Shown here in pieces: positions 40,650 through 48,866 of a stretch of DNA of 64,000 nucleotides. The DNA lies in assembly GCA_964561925.1 (NCBI GenBank), contig CAZLRW010000006.1, positions 16,049 through 80,048 on the forward strand, read 5' to 3'. Under the pieces are notes generated by a model. The model made no database searches. It was not told where the DNA came from and saw nothing but the letters and a program-made list of their open reading frames with translations. The first letter of the stretch is position 1. Every line of letters starts with the position of its first letter. This DNA is from SZUA-430 sp964561925. Lineage in GTDB: Bacteria > Pseudomonadota > Alphaproteobacteria > Micropepsales > Micropepsaceae. A program made the translations under genes and the position numbers.

Positions 40650-40679
40650 GCGTTTTGCCCGCGGAGCGTTTTGCCCGCG
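40650..40679 (-). repeat. Tandem direct repeat in the flagellin 5' leader
   Basis: Two exact 14-bp copies (40650-40663 and 40666-40679, GCGTTTTGCCCGCG) lie 16 bp apart between the promoter and start codon of the first flagellin, so both are in the mRNA leader. FlbT binds flagellin leaders in Caulobacter; this repeat is a candidate target or a stem-forming element. Confidence 0.5.
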
Positions 40680-40690
40680 ACGGAAAGATC

Positions 40691-40705
40691 GCAACCTCCA
40701 TACCC
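40691..40705 (-). promoter_or_regulatory. Sigma-54-like promoter of the first flagellin
   Basis: Read on the minus strand it is GGGTATGGAGGTTGC: GG and GC elements with the correct 10-base spacing and an intact TTGC, but CAC is replaced by TAT. Weaker than the promoter of the second flagellin. Confidence 0.45.
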
Positions 40706-40826
40706 TAGAAATTTGCGCGTTGCGTTCAGCGCCCGCTAACCTTCGCGCGCGAGGCCGCACTAGCGAAGACGCCTCGCCTTAACCCGCCGTTCGCCATGCG
40801 CCGCCGGAGAGACCGGCACAAACGGC

Positions 40827-40863
40827 CCGGCAGAATTTGCCGGAGGCGGAAAAACTTGCCGGG
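40827..40863. promoter_or_regulatory. Paired FlbD (ftr)-like elements upstream of the first flagellin
   Basis: CCGGCA-GAATT-TGCCGG is a perfect palindrome at 40827-40843, followed by GGAAAAACTTGCCGGG (40848-40863). They lie about 120-170 bp upstream of the sigma-54-like promoter, a normal enhancer distance. Confidence 0.5.
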
Positions 40864-40872
40864 TCGGACACG

Positions 40873-40903
40873 AAAAAAGGCGGCGCGAAACGCGCGCCGC
40901 CTT
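40873..40903 (-). terminator. Rho-independent terminator of the second flagellin
   Basis: An 11-bp stem (40877-40887 with 40893-40903) with a 5-nt loop, followed on the minus strand by six Ts (40873-40878). It lies 56 bp past the flagellin stop. Confidence 0.8.
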
Positions 40904-40958
40904 GAAGGAAGAGCCGAGTGGTTCGCCCGCGCCGCCGTCCGGCGCGCGAGCGTCTGCG

Positions 40959-41786
40959 TTAGCCGCGGAACAGGTTCAAGATGACCTGCGGCGACGAGTT
41001 CGCGATCGAGAGCGCCTGCACGCCAAGCTGCTGCTTGACCTGCAACGACTGCAACCGCGCGCTTTCCTTGGCGAGGTCGGCGTCGACCAGGTTGCCGATG
41101 CCGTTCTGCAGCTCGTCGGAAAGTTTGGCGATGAAATTCTTGTGCATCGTCACCTTCTTGGCGTCCGTGCCAAGCTGGGACATCGCAAGGTTCAGCGCGT
41201 TGAGCGAGGCTTCGATCGTCGTGATCATCGTGCTCGCCCGCGCGGCCGTCGAAATCGTCGACGTGGTCGCAACCGACACGATCGAGCCGCCGAGCGTCAG
41301 GTTGCGCGTGGCGACCGTGATGTAGGAGTTGCCGTCGGCGTTGGCCAAGGCCTGAATGTTGGCGACCGAACCGTTCAAAAGGTTCGAGCCGTCGAACGCC
41401 GCGTTCTCGATCGTCTTGGTGATCTGATCGCGCAGCGCCGTGAAGTCGGCGTTGTAGGCCGCCCGCGCGTTCGCGTCGATCGAAGGATCCTTCGCGGCCA
41501 GCGCCTTCTCCTTCATCTCCTTGAGCAGGTCCGAGATGCTGGTGCCCGCCGCGACCGCCGTGTCGGCGACGCTGAGCGTGCGGTTCAGGCTCTGGGTGAC
41601 GGCGTTCAGCGCCATCACGTCCATGCGCATGTTCTGAGCGATCGCCCAGATGGCGCCGTTGTCCTTCGGGCCTGCGATCTTGAGGCCGGTGTTGATGCGG
41701 TTTTGAACGCCGCCGATCTCGGTATTCGTCTGATTCAGGTTCTGGAGCGCAATCATCGCTCCGTAGTTCGTGTTGACGCTGATCAT
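40959..41786 (-). CDS. Flagellin
   Basis: 275 residues, a close paralogue of the flagellin at 39796-40620 with the same D0/D1 pattern (MISVNTNYGAMIALQNLNQT; VKQQLGVQALSIANSSPQVI). The shared helix LLKEMKEKALAAKD is invariant between the two. Several Ser/Thr residues in the middle could carry glycan. AAGGAG lies 9-14 nt before the ATG. It is driven by a consensus sigma-54 promoter and followed by its own terminator. Confidence 0.95.
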   Translation of the reverse strand: MISVNTNYGAMIALQNLNQTNTEIGGVQNRINTGLKIAGPKDNGAIWAIAQNMRMDVMALNAVTQSLNRTLSVADTAVAAGTSISDLLKEMKEKALAAKDPSIDANARAAYNADFTALRDQITKTIENAAFDGSNLLNGSVANIQALANADGNSYITVATRNLTLGGSIVSVATTSTISTAARASTMITTIEASLNALNLAMSQLGTDAKKVTMHKNFIAKLSDELQNGIGNLVDADLAKESARLQSLQVKQQLGVQALSIANSSPQVILNLFRG

Positions 41787-41861
41787 AGCTCGGGCTCCTT
41801 CCATTCTGGACTGCGTCGGGCGAACGTTCTTGTCGGGCGTTCGTCCTCTGGTGTGGTTACC

Positions 41862-41876
41862 GCAACCCTCGTGCCA
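41862..41876 (-). promoter_or_regulatory. Sigma-54 promoter of the second flagellin
   Basis: On the minus strand TGGCACG-AGGG-TTGC matches the sigma-54 consensus (TGGCACG-N4-TTGC) exactly. It lies about 75 bp before the start codon. An FlbD-like element is 67 bp further upstream. Confidence 0.85.
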
Positions 41877-41900
41877 ACCGTCCGAAGCGCGGAACTCCGC

Positions 41901-41930
41901 TAAAAATAAGGCCCGCACGAAGCGGGCCTT
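41901..41930 (-). terminator. Rho-independent terminator of flbT-flaF
   Basis: A 9-bp stem AAGGCCCGC / GCGGGCCTT (41908-41916, 41922-41930) with a 5-nt loop, followed on the minus strand by TTATTTTTA. It isolates flbT-flaF from the flagellin promoter. Confidence 0.8.
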
Positions 41931-41942
41931 CAGGGTCCTTGT

Positions 41943-41955
41943 AAGTTTTGCCGGG
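41943..41955. promoter_or_regulatory. FlbD (ftr)-like element upstream of the second flagellin
   Basis: AAGTTTTGCCGGG, identical to the element near flgB at 18520-18532, lies 67 bp upstream of the sigma-54 promoter. Confidence 0.45.
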
Positions 41956-41986
41956 CATTGACGACGCACCCGGTATTTCTTTCCGT

Positions 41987-42346
41987 CTACCCCACCGGGC
42001 GTTGCGACAGACCCGCCATGATCGTCTTGTTGACGTCGATGAGCGGTTCGATCGACGCCCCGTTTCCGGCCGCCTCGCTGGAAAAGCGCGACACCCAAAG
42101 CGAAAGCGATACGATCTGCGCCCGAAGCGTATCGGGCAATTGATTGCCTTCCCCTGCGCAGTCGAGCGCGAAGGCGCTCCACATACGCCGGTTCCAATCG
42201 AGCGCGTCGACGAAACGCGCAAGGTCGGAACGCCCGGCCTTGTTGGCTTCGATGAGCGCCTGCGTCACCTGCGCGAACAACCGGTACTCGGTGTCGCGCG
42301 GGTGCTCAGCGCTGCGCTGCGCCTTCTGATACGCTTGGAGCGACAT
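41987..42346 (-). CDS. flaF: Flagellin biosynthesis regulator FlaF
   Basis: 119 residues. The N-terminus MSLQAYQKAQRSAEHPRDTE, the central LARFVDALDWNRRMWSAF and the C-terminus DVNKTIMAGLSQ match FlaF. In Caulobacter, FlaF is needed for flagellin translation and secretion and opposes FlbT. The start overlaps the flbT 3' end by 41 bp. Confidence 0.93.
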   Translation of the reverse strand: MSLQAYQKAQRSAEHPRDTEYRLFAQVTQALIEANKAGRSDLARFVDALDWNRRMWSAFALDCAGEGNQLPDTLRAQIVSLSLWVSRFSSEAAGNGASIEPLIDVNKTIMAGLSQRPVG

Positions 42347-42731
42347 AGGACAATCTCACGTCTTCGAAGTCGAACAGCTGGCGGCACTTGATCAGTGCCT
42401 TGTAGTAATGGCCTTGCAGCACGTCGCGCGAGATCGCCACGCACGTGGCCAGGGCCTCGCGGTCGCTGATCGCGTTCATGAACTCGCCCATGCGGCCGAC
42501 GAATTCCTCGTAGTACTGCTCGGTCTGCTCCGGATCGAGATAGAGCATCATGATCGGGAAATAGATGCGCTTGGCGGGCGTGTTCGCCTCGTCCGCCTGC
42601 ATGATGTCGCGGTCGCGCAGGATCGCGGCCTTGTTCTCGATGACGAGGCTGACCCGGCGGTCGCCGTTCGTCAGAACCGCGCCGTTGAGCACGAATTTTT
42701 CACCGGGCTTAAGAGAGAGTTTCAGCGGCAT
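42306..42731 (-). CDS. flbT: Flagellin mRNA regulator FlbT
   Basis: 141 residues from the ATG at 42731. The N-terminus MPLKLSLKPGEKFVLNGAVL and the core IYFPIMMLYLDPEQTEQYYE match FlbT, which binds the 5' leader of flagellin mRNA and promotes its decay until the hook is finished. It is divergent from flmG and overlaps flaF, forming an operon ended by the terminator at 41901-41930. Confidence 0.94.
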   Translation of the reverse strand: MPLKLSLKPGEKFVLNGAVLTNGDRRVSLVIENKAAILRDRDIMQADEANTPAKRIYFPIMMLYLDPEQTEQYYEEFVGRMGEFMNAISDREALATCVAISRDVLQGHYYKALIKCRQLFDFEDVRLSYVAPSVSEGAAQR

Positions 42732-42816
42732 TTTGCACGCCCTTCCTTCGGTCTGCTGTGTCCCCAAGATAGCCCGCCATGGTTAAGGAACCGCTTCGCC
42801 GCCGGCGAAATCAACC

Positions 42817-42831
42817 TTAAGCTTTCGTTGA
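42817..42831. promoter_or_regulatory. CtrA-like box between flbT and flmG
   Basis: TTAA-GCTTTCG-TTGA, one base from consensus, lies about 95 bp from both divergent start codons (flbT 42731, flmG 42925). Confidence 0.4.
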
Positions 42832-42924
42832 GATCGAACGCATCCGCGGTCCCGCACGCTTAGCACCGCGTTAAAGCGCCCGCTCTATTATCCGTAGACA
42901 GAACATCCGTCTAAGGAGCATCGC

Positions 42925-44640
42925 ATGACGGCGCAGAAAGCCCCGGCCAAATCGGCGTTCGACCGCATGGCATCCGAACTCGCGTCCGCCGCAAGCCCCC
43001 AAGGCGCGCGCGTCGAGGCGTTGAACGCGATGCGCAAGGCGGTCGGTCACTACAAGAAGGGCGAATGGGCCAAGGCCGCGATCGCCGCCGCCGAGGCCGC
43101 CGACGCCGATGCGAAATACGCCTCCGCCTACCACCTGCTGGCGCTCGCGCTCGACAATCTGGGCCAGCGCCACAAGGCGTTCGAGATGTACGAGCGTGCG
43201 CTCGCGCTCGACCCGCACGACCCCGACATCTATCTGAACATCGGCACGGCGGCCTGGAGCCTCGGCCTCTACGACGGCGCCGAGAGCGCGTTCCGCGCCT
43301 TCATCGAGATGCGCCCCGACAATTCGAAGGGCTACAACAACCTCGCCGGCTGCCTGCGCGACAAAGGGCAGATCGACGAAGCGGTCGACCTCGTGCGCAA
43401 CGCGCTGTTCCGCATGCCCGAAGCGGCCGAACTGTGGAACACGCTGGGCACGATCATGGGCGAGCTCTCCGATTTCGACAACGCGGTGACGTTCTACAAG
43501 GAGGCCCAGCGCCTCGACCCTGCGATGGCGCGCGCCTATCACAACATGGCGCATGCGCTGAACCACACGGGTCCGCTGGAGGCCGCCGCCGCAAACTACA
43601 GCCGCGCGCTCGACCTCTGCGAGAACGATCACGACCGCGCCGAAATCCTGCACGCCCGCGGCCTCTGCTATGCCGGCATGGGCAAGCTCGCGCAGGGCTG
43701 GGCCGAGTACGAGGAACGCCACAACCCGATCTTCAGCCAGTCGACCTATTTCGCCGTCGATGCCGTTCGCTGGGACGGCGAAGACTTGACCGGCCGCAAG
43801 CTGCTGGTCGCGGGCGAACAAGGCCTCGGCGACGAAATCATGCTGGCCGGCCTCATTCCCGATCTGATCGAGCGCGTCGGCCCGCAAGGCAAGGTGATGA
43901 TCGCCTGCGATCACCGCCTCGTGCCGCTGTTTCAGCGTTCGTTCCCGGAAACGCACGTCGGCATCGAAATGCACACGAAGCACAACGCCAAGCCCGTGCG
44001 CGTCGTCCCCTGGGCGGCCGGCGATCTGAAGGCGGACTACTACACGCCGATGGGAACGCCGCTGAAAGCGCTGCGCCCGACCGTCGAAAGCTTCCCGAAG
44101 CGCGCCTACCTGAAGCCCGATCCCGCGCGCGTGCGCCATTGGATCGACCGGCTCGCAGCACTTGGCCCCGGCCCCTATGTCGGCATCTGCTGGAAGTCGA
44201 TGCTGATCACGACGCAACGCAAGAAGTTCTTCAGCGCGCTCGAACTCTGGGCCCCCGTGCTCGAGAACACCGGCGTCAAATTCGTCAATCTGCAATACGG
44301 CGACTGCCAAGCCGAACTCGACTACGTGCGCGAGAAGCTCGGTGTCGCGATCCACAATTTCGACGATCTCGATCTGAAGATGAACCTGGACGACAACGCG
44401 GCGCTGTGCGGGGCGCTCGACCTCGTCGTCACCGCGCCGACCGCCGCCGCCGCACTCGCCGCAGCGACCGGCACGGAGACGTGGTTCCTCGCCGCCGGCC
44501 GCGTCTGGCCGCAGCTCGGCACGGATCACTATCCCTGGTATCCGAAGACGCGCGTGCTCACGCCCGAAAAATTCGGCGACTGGCCGGCCCTGATGACGCG
44601 CCTTGCCGCCGACCTCGACCAATTCGTAGCACGCGCCTAA
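42925..44640 (+). CDS. flmG: FlmG-type flagellin O-glycosyltransferase
   Basis: 571 residues. Residues about 35-290 hold TPR repeats (SAYHLLALALDNLGQRHKAF; PDIYLNIGTAAWSLGLYDGA; ELWNTLGTIMGELSDFDNAV). Residues about 295-570 are a glycosyltransferase domain with LLVAGEQGLGDEIMLAGLIP and VGICWKSM. This matches FlmG of Caulobacter, a soluble enzyme whose TPRs bind flagellin and whose GT domain transfers pseudaminic acid. GGAG precedes the ATG. It is divergent from flbT and near both flagellin genes, so it should modify those flagellins with the product of the 20377-34292 locus. Confidence 0.88.
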   Translation: MTAQKAPAKSAFDRMASELASAASPQGARVEALNAMRKAVGHYKKGEWAKAAIAAAEAADADAKYASAYHLLALALDNLGQRHKAFEMYERALALDPHDPDIYLNIGTAAWSLGLYDGAESAFRAFIEMRPDNSKGYNNLAGCLRDKGQIDEAVDLVRNALFRMPEAAELWNTLGTIMGELSDFDNAVTFYKEAQRLDPAMARAYHNMAHALNHTGPLEAAAANYSRALDLCENDHDRAEILHARGLCYAGMGKLAQGWAEYEERHNPIFSQSTYFAVDAVRWDGEDLTGRKLLVAGEQGLGDEIMLAGLIPDLIERVGPQGKVMIACDHRLVPLFQRSFPETHVGIEMHTKHNAKPVRVVPWAAGDLKADYYTPMGTPLKALRPTVESFPKRAYLKPDPARVRHWIDRLAALGPGPYVGICWKSMLITTQRKKFFSALELWAPVLENTGVKFVNLQYGDCQAELDYVREKLGVAIHNFDDLDLKMNLDDNAALCGALDLVVTAPTAAAALAAATGTETWFLAAGRVWPQLGTDHYPWYPKTRVLTPEKFGDWPALMTRLAADLDQFVARA

Positions 44641-44722
44641 GACCACCTGCTCACGCCGTTGTGACCGCGCGCGCGGCAGCGCGCCTCGCTAAGCTCCGCC
44701 CGTGACGAACGGAGGAGCACCC

Positions 44723-45601
44723 ATGCAAACCGTATCGAGACGCGACCTGCTGACCGCGGCCGCCGCGACCGCGCTGGCCGCGACTTTGCCGGCGTCCGCC
44801 GCCCCGCTTGCGCGCGCAACCGTCGGCCTCGGCTCGTGGATCACATTCAACGTCGGCGACGACCGCACCGCGCGTGAGTCCTGCGCAAACGTCATGCGCG
44901 CCTTCTTCGCCGCGGGCGGCCGCCTGATCGACTCCTCCCCCATGTACGGCTCGTCGCAAGAGGTCATCGGCTACGGCATCAAACGCGCGGGCAACGCGAA
45001 GGCGCTGTTCGCCGCAACAAAGGTCTGGATCTCAGGCGGCGCGAACGGCCCCGCGCAGATCGAAGAGTCCCGCCGCCTCTGGGGCGTACCGAAATTCGAC
45101 CTGCTGCAGGTCCACAATCTGCTCTCATGGGAAGAGCACCTGCGCACGCTGTTCGCGATGAAGGCGCAAGGCAAGCTCGGCTATGTCGGCGTCACCACCT
45201 CCCACGGCCGCCGGCACGACGAACTCGAACGGATCATGCGCACGCAACCGCTCGACTACATCCAGATCACCTACAGCGTCGCGAGCCGCGACGTCGAAAG
45301 CCGCATCTTGCCCTTGGCGCGCGAGCGCAATATCGCCGTCATCGTCAACCGCCCGTTCGAAGGCGGCGACCTGATCGACGCGCTCAAAGGCCGCCCCCTG
45401 CCCGCCTTCGCCGCCGACCTCGGCGCGAAAAGCTGGGCGCAGCTGCTGCTGAAGTTCATCCTCTCCCACCCCGCAGGACCAAGCCCCATCCCCGCGACCA
45501 CGCGCGCCGATCACGCGCAGGAAAACGTCGCGGCCGCCGGCGGCCCCATGCCGGACGCAGCCACACGCGCCCGCATCTTGAGCGCGGTGGGCGACATCTG
45601 A
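44723..45601 (+). CDS. Aldo/keto reductase with Tat signal
   Basis: 292 residues. The N-terminal MQTVSRRDLLTAAAATALAA has the twin-arginine pattern followed by an Ala-rich segment and cleavage region near SAAPLA. The body is an aldo/keto reductase barrel: IDSSPMYGSSQEVIGYGIKR, then LLQVHNLLSWEEHLRTLFAM and IQITYSVASRDVESRILPLA. Substrate unknown. The ATG at 44723 with GGAGGAG is preferred to a GTG at 44702. The stop overlaps the next gene's ATG. Confidence 0.83.
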   Translation: MQTVSRRDLLTAAAATALAATLPASAAPLARATVGLGSWITFNVGDDRTARESCANVMRAFFAAGGRLIDSSPMYGSSQEVIGYGIKRAGNAKALFAATKVWISGGANGPAQIEESRRLWGVPKFDLLQVHNLLSWEEHLRTLFAMKAQGKLGYVGVTTSHGRRHDELERIMRTQPLDYIQITYSVASRDVESRILPLARERNIAVIVNRPFEGGDLIDALKGRPLPAFAADLGAKSWAQLLLKFILSHPAGPSPIPATTRADHAQENVAAAGGPMPDAATRARILSAVGDI

Positions 45602-46269
45602 TGTCCGAGTGGTGGACCTACTCGCTCCAGGACTTTCTTCTCTTCTCGCCGCGCACGTATTACCGCCTGTTCGCGCTCTACAACGAAGCGCTCTGGCCTG
45701 CGCACATCATGACGGCAGCACTCGCCGCCCTCTGCCTCACGCTCGCCCGCCGCGGCGGCGCTCTCGGCACGCGCGCCGTTCTCATCGTCCTCGCAGCACT
45801 CTGGCTCTGGATCGCCTGGGCCTTCCACGCCGAACGCTTCGCGACGATCAACTGGGCCGCGATCTACTACGCCTACGCCTTCGCATTGCAGGCGGCACTT
45901 CTGCTGTGGTTCGCACTCGTAACACCGCCGTCCGAAGAAGCGCGCTCCGCATCATCCCCATTCGCCCTTGGCATCGCCATCTTCGCGATCTTCCTCCAAC
46001 CGGCGATCGGCCCGCTTCTCGGCCGCGACTGGCATCAAGCGGAAGTCTTCGGCCTAACACCCGACCCGACGGCCGTCGCAACACTCGCCCTCCTCGCGAT
46101 GCAGCCGCGCGCCCCCAGACTATTGATGATCATCCCCACGCTCTGGTGCGTGATGACCGGTCTCACGCTGTGGACAATGCAAACTCCCGACGCATGGGTG
46201 ACGCCCGTCGCCGGCGCTCTGGCGCTTCTCACGGCAGCGTGGAAAACTCCACGCCATGAAGCTCGCTGA
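45601..46269 (+). CDS. DUF6064-like membrane protein
   Basis: 222 residues with about six predicted membrane segments, beginning MSEWWTYSLQDFLLFSPRTY, a start resembling DUF6064 proteins. The function of that family is not known. The ATG overlaps the reductase stop (TGATG), so the two are translationally coupled. The 3' end overlaps the YjbR-family gene by 14 bp. Confidence 0.7.
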   Translation: MSEWWTYSLQDFLLFSPRTYYRLFALYNEALWPAHIMTAALAALCLTLARRGGALGTRAVLIVLAALWLWIAWAFHAERFATINWAAIYYAYAFALQAALLLWFALVTPPSEEARSASSPFALGIAIFAIFLQPAIGPLLGRDWHQAEVFGLTPDPTAVATLALLAMQPRAPRLLMIIPTLWCVMTGLTLWTMQTPDAWVTPVAGALALLTAAWKTPRHEAR

Positions 46270-46615
46270 TATAGAAAAGTTCCTGCTCGCCCTGCCCGCA
46301 GCCACGCTCTCCATCCAATGGGGCAACGACCGCGTCTTCAAGGTCGGCGGCAAGATGTTCGCAGTGATCGGCTTCCACGACGACAAGACGCCGGGCGGCA
46401 TGTCGTTCAAGGCGTCGTCGGAGAGCTTCCGCATTCTGACCGAACTGCCGGGCATCAAACCCGCGCCCTATCTCGCCCGCGCCGAGTGGGTCTGGCTCGA
46501 CAAACCGACGCGCCTGCCCGCGAAGGACCTGAAAGCCTACCTCACCCGCGCCCACGCCATCGTAGCGTCAGGGTTGCCCAAGAAGACGCAGAAGCAATTG
46601 GGCTTAACCGCCTAA
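46256..46615 (+). CDS. MmcQ/YjbR-family protein
   Basis: 119 residues. GNDRVFKVGGKMFAVIGFHD and the tail LVDR-like YLARAEWVWLDKPTRLPAKD match the MmcQ/YjbR (DUF419) fold, a CyaY-like DNA-binding candidate. Its role is not established. It overlaps the preceding membrane-protein gene by 14 bp. Confidence 0.8.
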   Translation: MKLADIEKFLLALPAATLSIQWGNDRVFKVGGKMFAVIGFHDDKTPGGMSFKASSESFRILTELPGIKPAPYLARAEWVWLDKPTRLPAKDLKAYLTRAHAIVASGLPKKTQKQLGLTA

Positions 46616-46691
46616 ACTTGCGGGCCGCGCGCCAACCCCCTAGGGTTTGCCCAACACCTATTCACCATCACCACACACCCAAGGCCCATCC

Positions 46692-47540
46692 ATGAAGAAG
46701 TTCGAAGGCACCAGTTCCTACGTCGCGACCGACGACCTGCGCATCGCGGTGAACGCGGCGATCACGCTCGAACGCCCGCTCTTGATCAAAGGCGAACCCG
46801 GCACCGGCAAGACGGTCCTCGCGTTCGAGGTCGCGAAGGCGATCGGCGTGCCGATCATCCAGTGGCACATCAAGTCGACGACGAAGGCTCAACAAGGCCT
46901 CTACGAATACGACGCCGTCAGCCGCCTGCGCGACAGCCAACTCGGCGACGAGCGCGTGAAGAACATCAAGAACTACATCTCAAAGGGCAAACTCTGGGAA
47001 GCGTTCACGCACGACCAGCGCCCGGTCCTCCTGATCGACGAAATCGACAAGGCCGACATCGAGTTCCCGAACGACCTGCTGCTCGAACTCGACCGCATGG
47101 AGTTCTTCGTCTACGAGACCGGCGAGACGATCAAGGCCAAGCAACGCCCGATCGTGATGATCACGTCGAACAACGAGAAGGAGCTGCCCGACGCATTCCT
47201 GCGCCGCTGCTTCTTCCACTACATCAAATTCCCCGACCGCGACACGATGACGAAAATCATCGACGTCCATTACCCGAAGATCATGGACAAGCTGGTCGGC
47301 GAAGCGCTGAACATCTTCTACCAAATCCGCGACGTGCCCGGCCTGAAGAAGAAGCCGTCGACGAGCGAACTGCTCGACTGGCTCAAACTCCTGATGGCCG
47401 ACGACATCACCGCCGACACCCTCCGCGAACGCGACCCGTCGAAGCTGATCCCCCCGCTCCACGGCGCGCTGCTCAAGAACGAGCAAGACGTCCACCTGTT
47501 TGAGCGCCTCGCGTTCTTGGCAAGGAGAGAACGGAATTGA
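46692..47540 (+). CDS. MoxR-type AAA+ ATPase
   Basis: 282 residues. Walker A GEPGTGKTVLAFEVAKAIG, Walker B LLIDEIDKADIEFPNDLLLE, sensor ITSNNEKELPDAFLRRCFFH. MoxR ATPases act as chaperones with a VWA partner to insert metals or remodel proteins. The ATG at 46692 is preferred over 46647. The expected VWA partner is not adjacent but follows 3.9 kb later at 51458. Confidence 0.92.
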   Translation: MKKFEGTSSYVATDDLRIAVNAAITLERPLLIKGEPGTGKTVLAFEVAKAIGVPIIQWHIKSTTKAQQGLYEYDAVSRLRDSQLGDERVKNIKNYISKGKLWEAFTHDQRPVLLIDEIDKADIEFPNDLLLELDRMEFFVYETGETIKAKQRPIVMITSNNEKELPDAFLRRCFFHYIKFPDRDTMTKIIDVHYPKIMDKLVGEALNIFYQIRDVPGLKKKPSTSELLDWLKLLMADDITADTLRERDPSKLIPPLHGALLKNEQDVHLFERLAFLARRERN

Positions 47541-48061
47541 AATTGGGAGGCATCGCACTGGCAGCTACGCTAATTGTTGCGCACAGTGCGTCGCAGCCCG
47601 ATGTGATCGGATGGTCTCTCTCGACCGACGGAACCTATGTTCACAACACGACAGGAATGCCGTGTCCTAATGCGTGGGGATGGACAAGTCGCATCAACGT
47701 CTATGGTCCTACAAGCGGTCCGGTACTCGGCGGATGCATCTACAAAGGGCGAGATGACGCCGAAGTTCGCATTCGCCGTTTTGCGCCCGACGCAGCCCGC
47801 GACGCTGCCACGCGTGAGAAGGAGCGCAAACTCATGGAGCAACCGGGCGACAGCCGTTCTCCTTTTGGCTACTTCACACGTTGGGACGAGACGGACGCGG
47901 CGGGCCGTCGAATCCCGGTCGAACGCTACACGATGAAGCGCGCAGACCTCTTGATTGACTGCGAAACCAGGTATCACCCCGTTCAAAGCGATCTTGTTCT
48001 TGGGTTCGACGGGCTGTGCCGGAGTGCACAGAAGTCCTGGCTCAATGCACCAAAGCGATGA
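47537..48061 (+). CDS. Secreted protein, paralogous set A
   Basis: 174 residues with a short N-terminal signal. It starts with TTG at 47537 overlapping the MoxR stop; AAGGAGAG lies 9-16 nt before. The central TTGMPCPNAWGW and GGCIYKGRDDAEVRIRRF resemble parts of the proteins at 49601 and 50773: a CP dipeptide, then a GC-x-Y-x-GRD block, then a hydrophobic strand. Cys pairs suggest a disulfide. No known family. Confidence 0.65.
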   Translation: MKLGGIALAATLIVAHSASQPDVIGWSLSTDGTYVHNTTGMPCPNAWGWTSRINVYGPTSGPVLGGCIYKGRDDAEVRIRRFAPDAARDAATREKERKLMEQPGDSRSPFGYFTRWDETDAAGRRIPVERYTMKRADLLIDCETRYHPVQSDLVLGFDGLCRSAQKSWLNAPKR

Positions 48062-48196
48062 AGCGCGCTCGGAACGATGACACGCCGCCGTTGGGACCTG
48101 CGTCAGTACCGAACGCGACCGTCACGAAGCAATTACCGATCGCTCATCCTGGCCGTGCGGTGTTGGTGGGGATCGACGACCGCAATGGAGGGCGAC

Positions 48197-48799
48197 ATGC
48201 GCTTTGTTCTGATCGCGGCCGTGCTACTTGCGAGCCCAATCGCCGCTCACGCCGAAGCGTGCAAGACGACCGGCGCAAAGGACGCGCAGGAGATCGCGTT
48301 GAATTTGGACGACACGCACACGCGTCGGGGATTGGACATCAGCATTCAACTCGGGTTGCTTCCGCCCGAATTCCCGCTTGCGGACATTGAAGCGAACAAG
48401 GCGCCTTGCACGCGCGGCACGTTCGCTATCTTCAAACACAAATTCGAACTCTTCGGCGAAGACGATGGCCCACCGCCACGGTGGGCGACTGCAGAAACCG
48501 CAAAGGGCCTGATGACCCTGTATCTCGCGATGATGCCGAAGCCGGACCCCGCGCTCGCTTGGTTTGACAAGACACGGCCCGTAGGCCCCGTGGACGTGCA
48601 GTTCAAGGATGACGAGTACATGTGGGCCTTGGCGGCCGTGATATCGAAGGACCGCCGCTTTATCTTCGCGTTCTTCGACAAAATTCCCGACGATGCGACA
48701 CTGAAGGAGAGGATGCAGAAAGCCGGCGAGGGAAGAGCACGCTGGCTTGTCGCTTACGACGTCGCTGATCGGCGAATGGTTGTAAATACACCAAGATAG
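48197..48799 (+). CDS. Secreted protein, paralogous set B
   Basis: 200 residues. Signal peptide MRFVLIAAVLLASPIAAHAE then a mature domain with two cysteines. GGAGG lies 4-8 nt before the ATG. The C-terminal RRFIFAFFDKIPDDATLKER and LVAYDVADRRMVVNTPR resemble the C-terminus of the protein at 49601. No known family. Confidence 0.65.
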   Translation: MRFVLIAAVLLASPIAAHAEACKTTGAKDAQEIALNLDDTHTRRGLDISIQLGLLPPEFPLADIEANKAPCTRGTFAIFKHKFELFGEDDGPPPRWATAETAKGLMTLYLAMMPKPDPALAWFDKTRPVGPVDVQFKDDEYMWALAAVISKDRRFIFAFFDKIPDDATLKERMQKAGEGRARWLVAYDVADRRMVVNTPR

Positions 48800-48866
48800 G
48801 CTCCCACGCGGCGACACCTGGCCACCGACGAAGCGTCAAATCCGCAGCCAAGCACAGAAGGCACCC

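Noticed and set aside
43065..44705. 546-residue frame inside flmG
   Set aside because: Same strand, different frame, Arg-rich; flmG has clear TPR and glycosyltransferase motifs.
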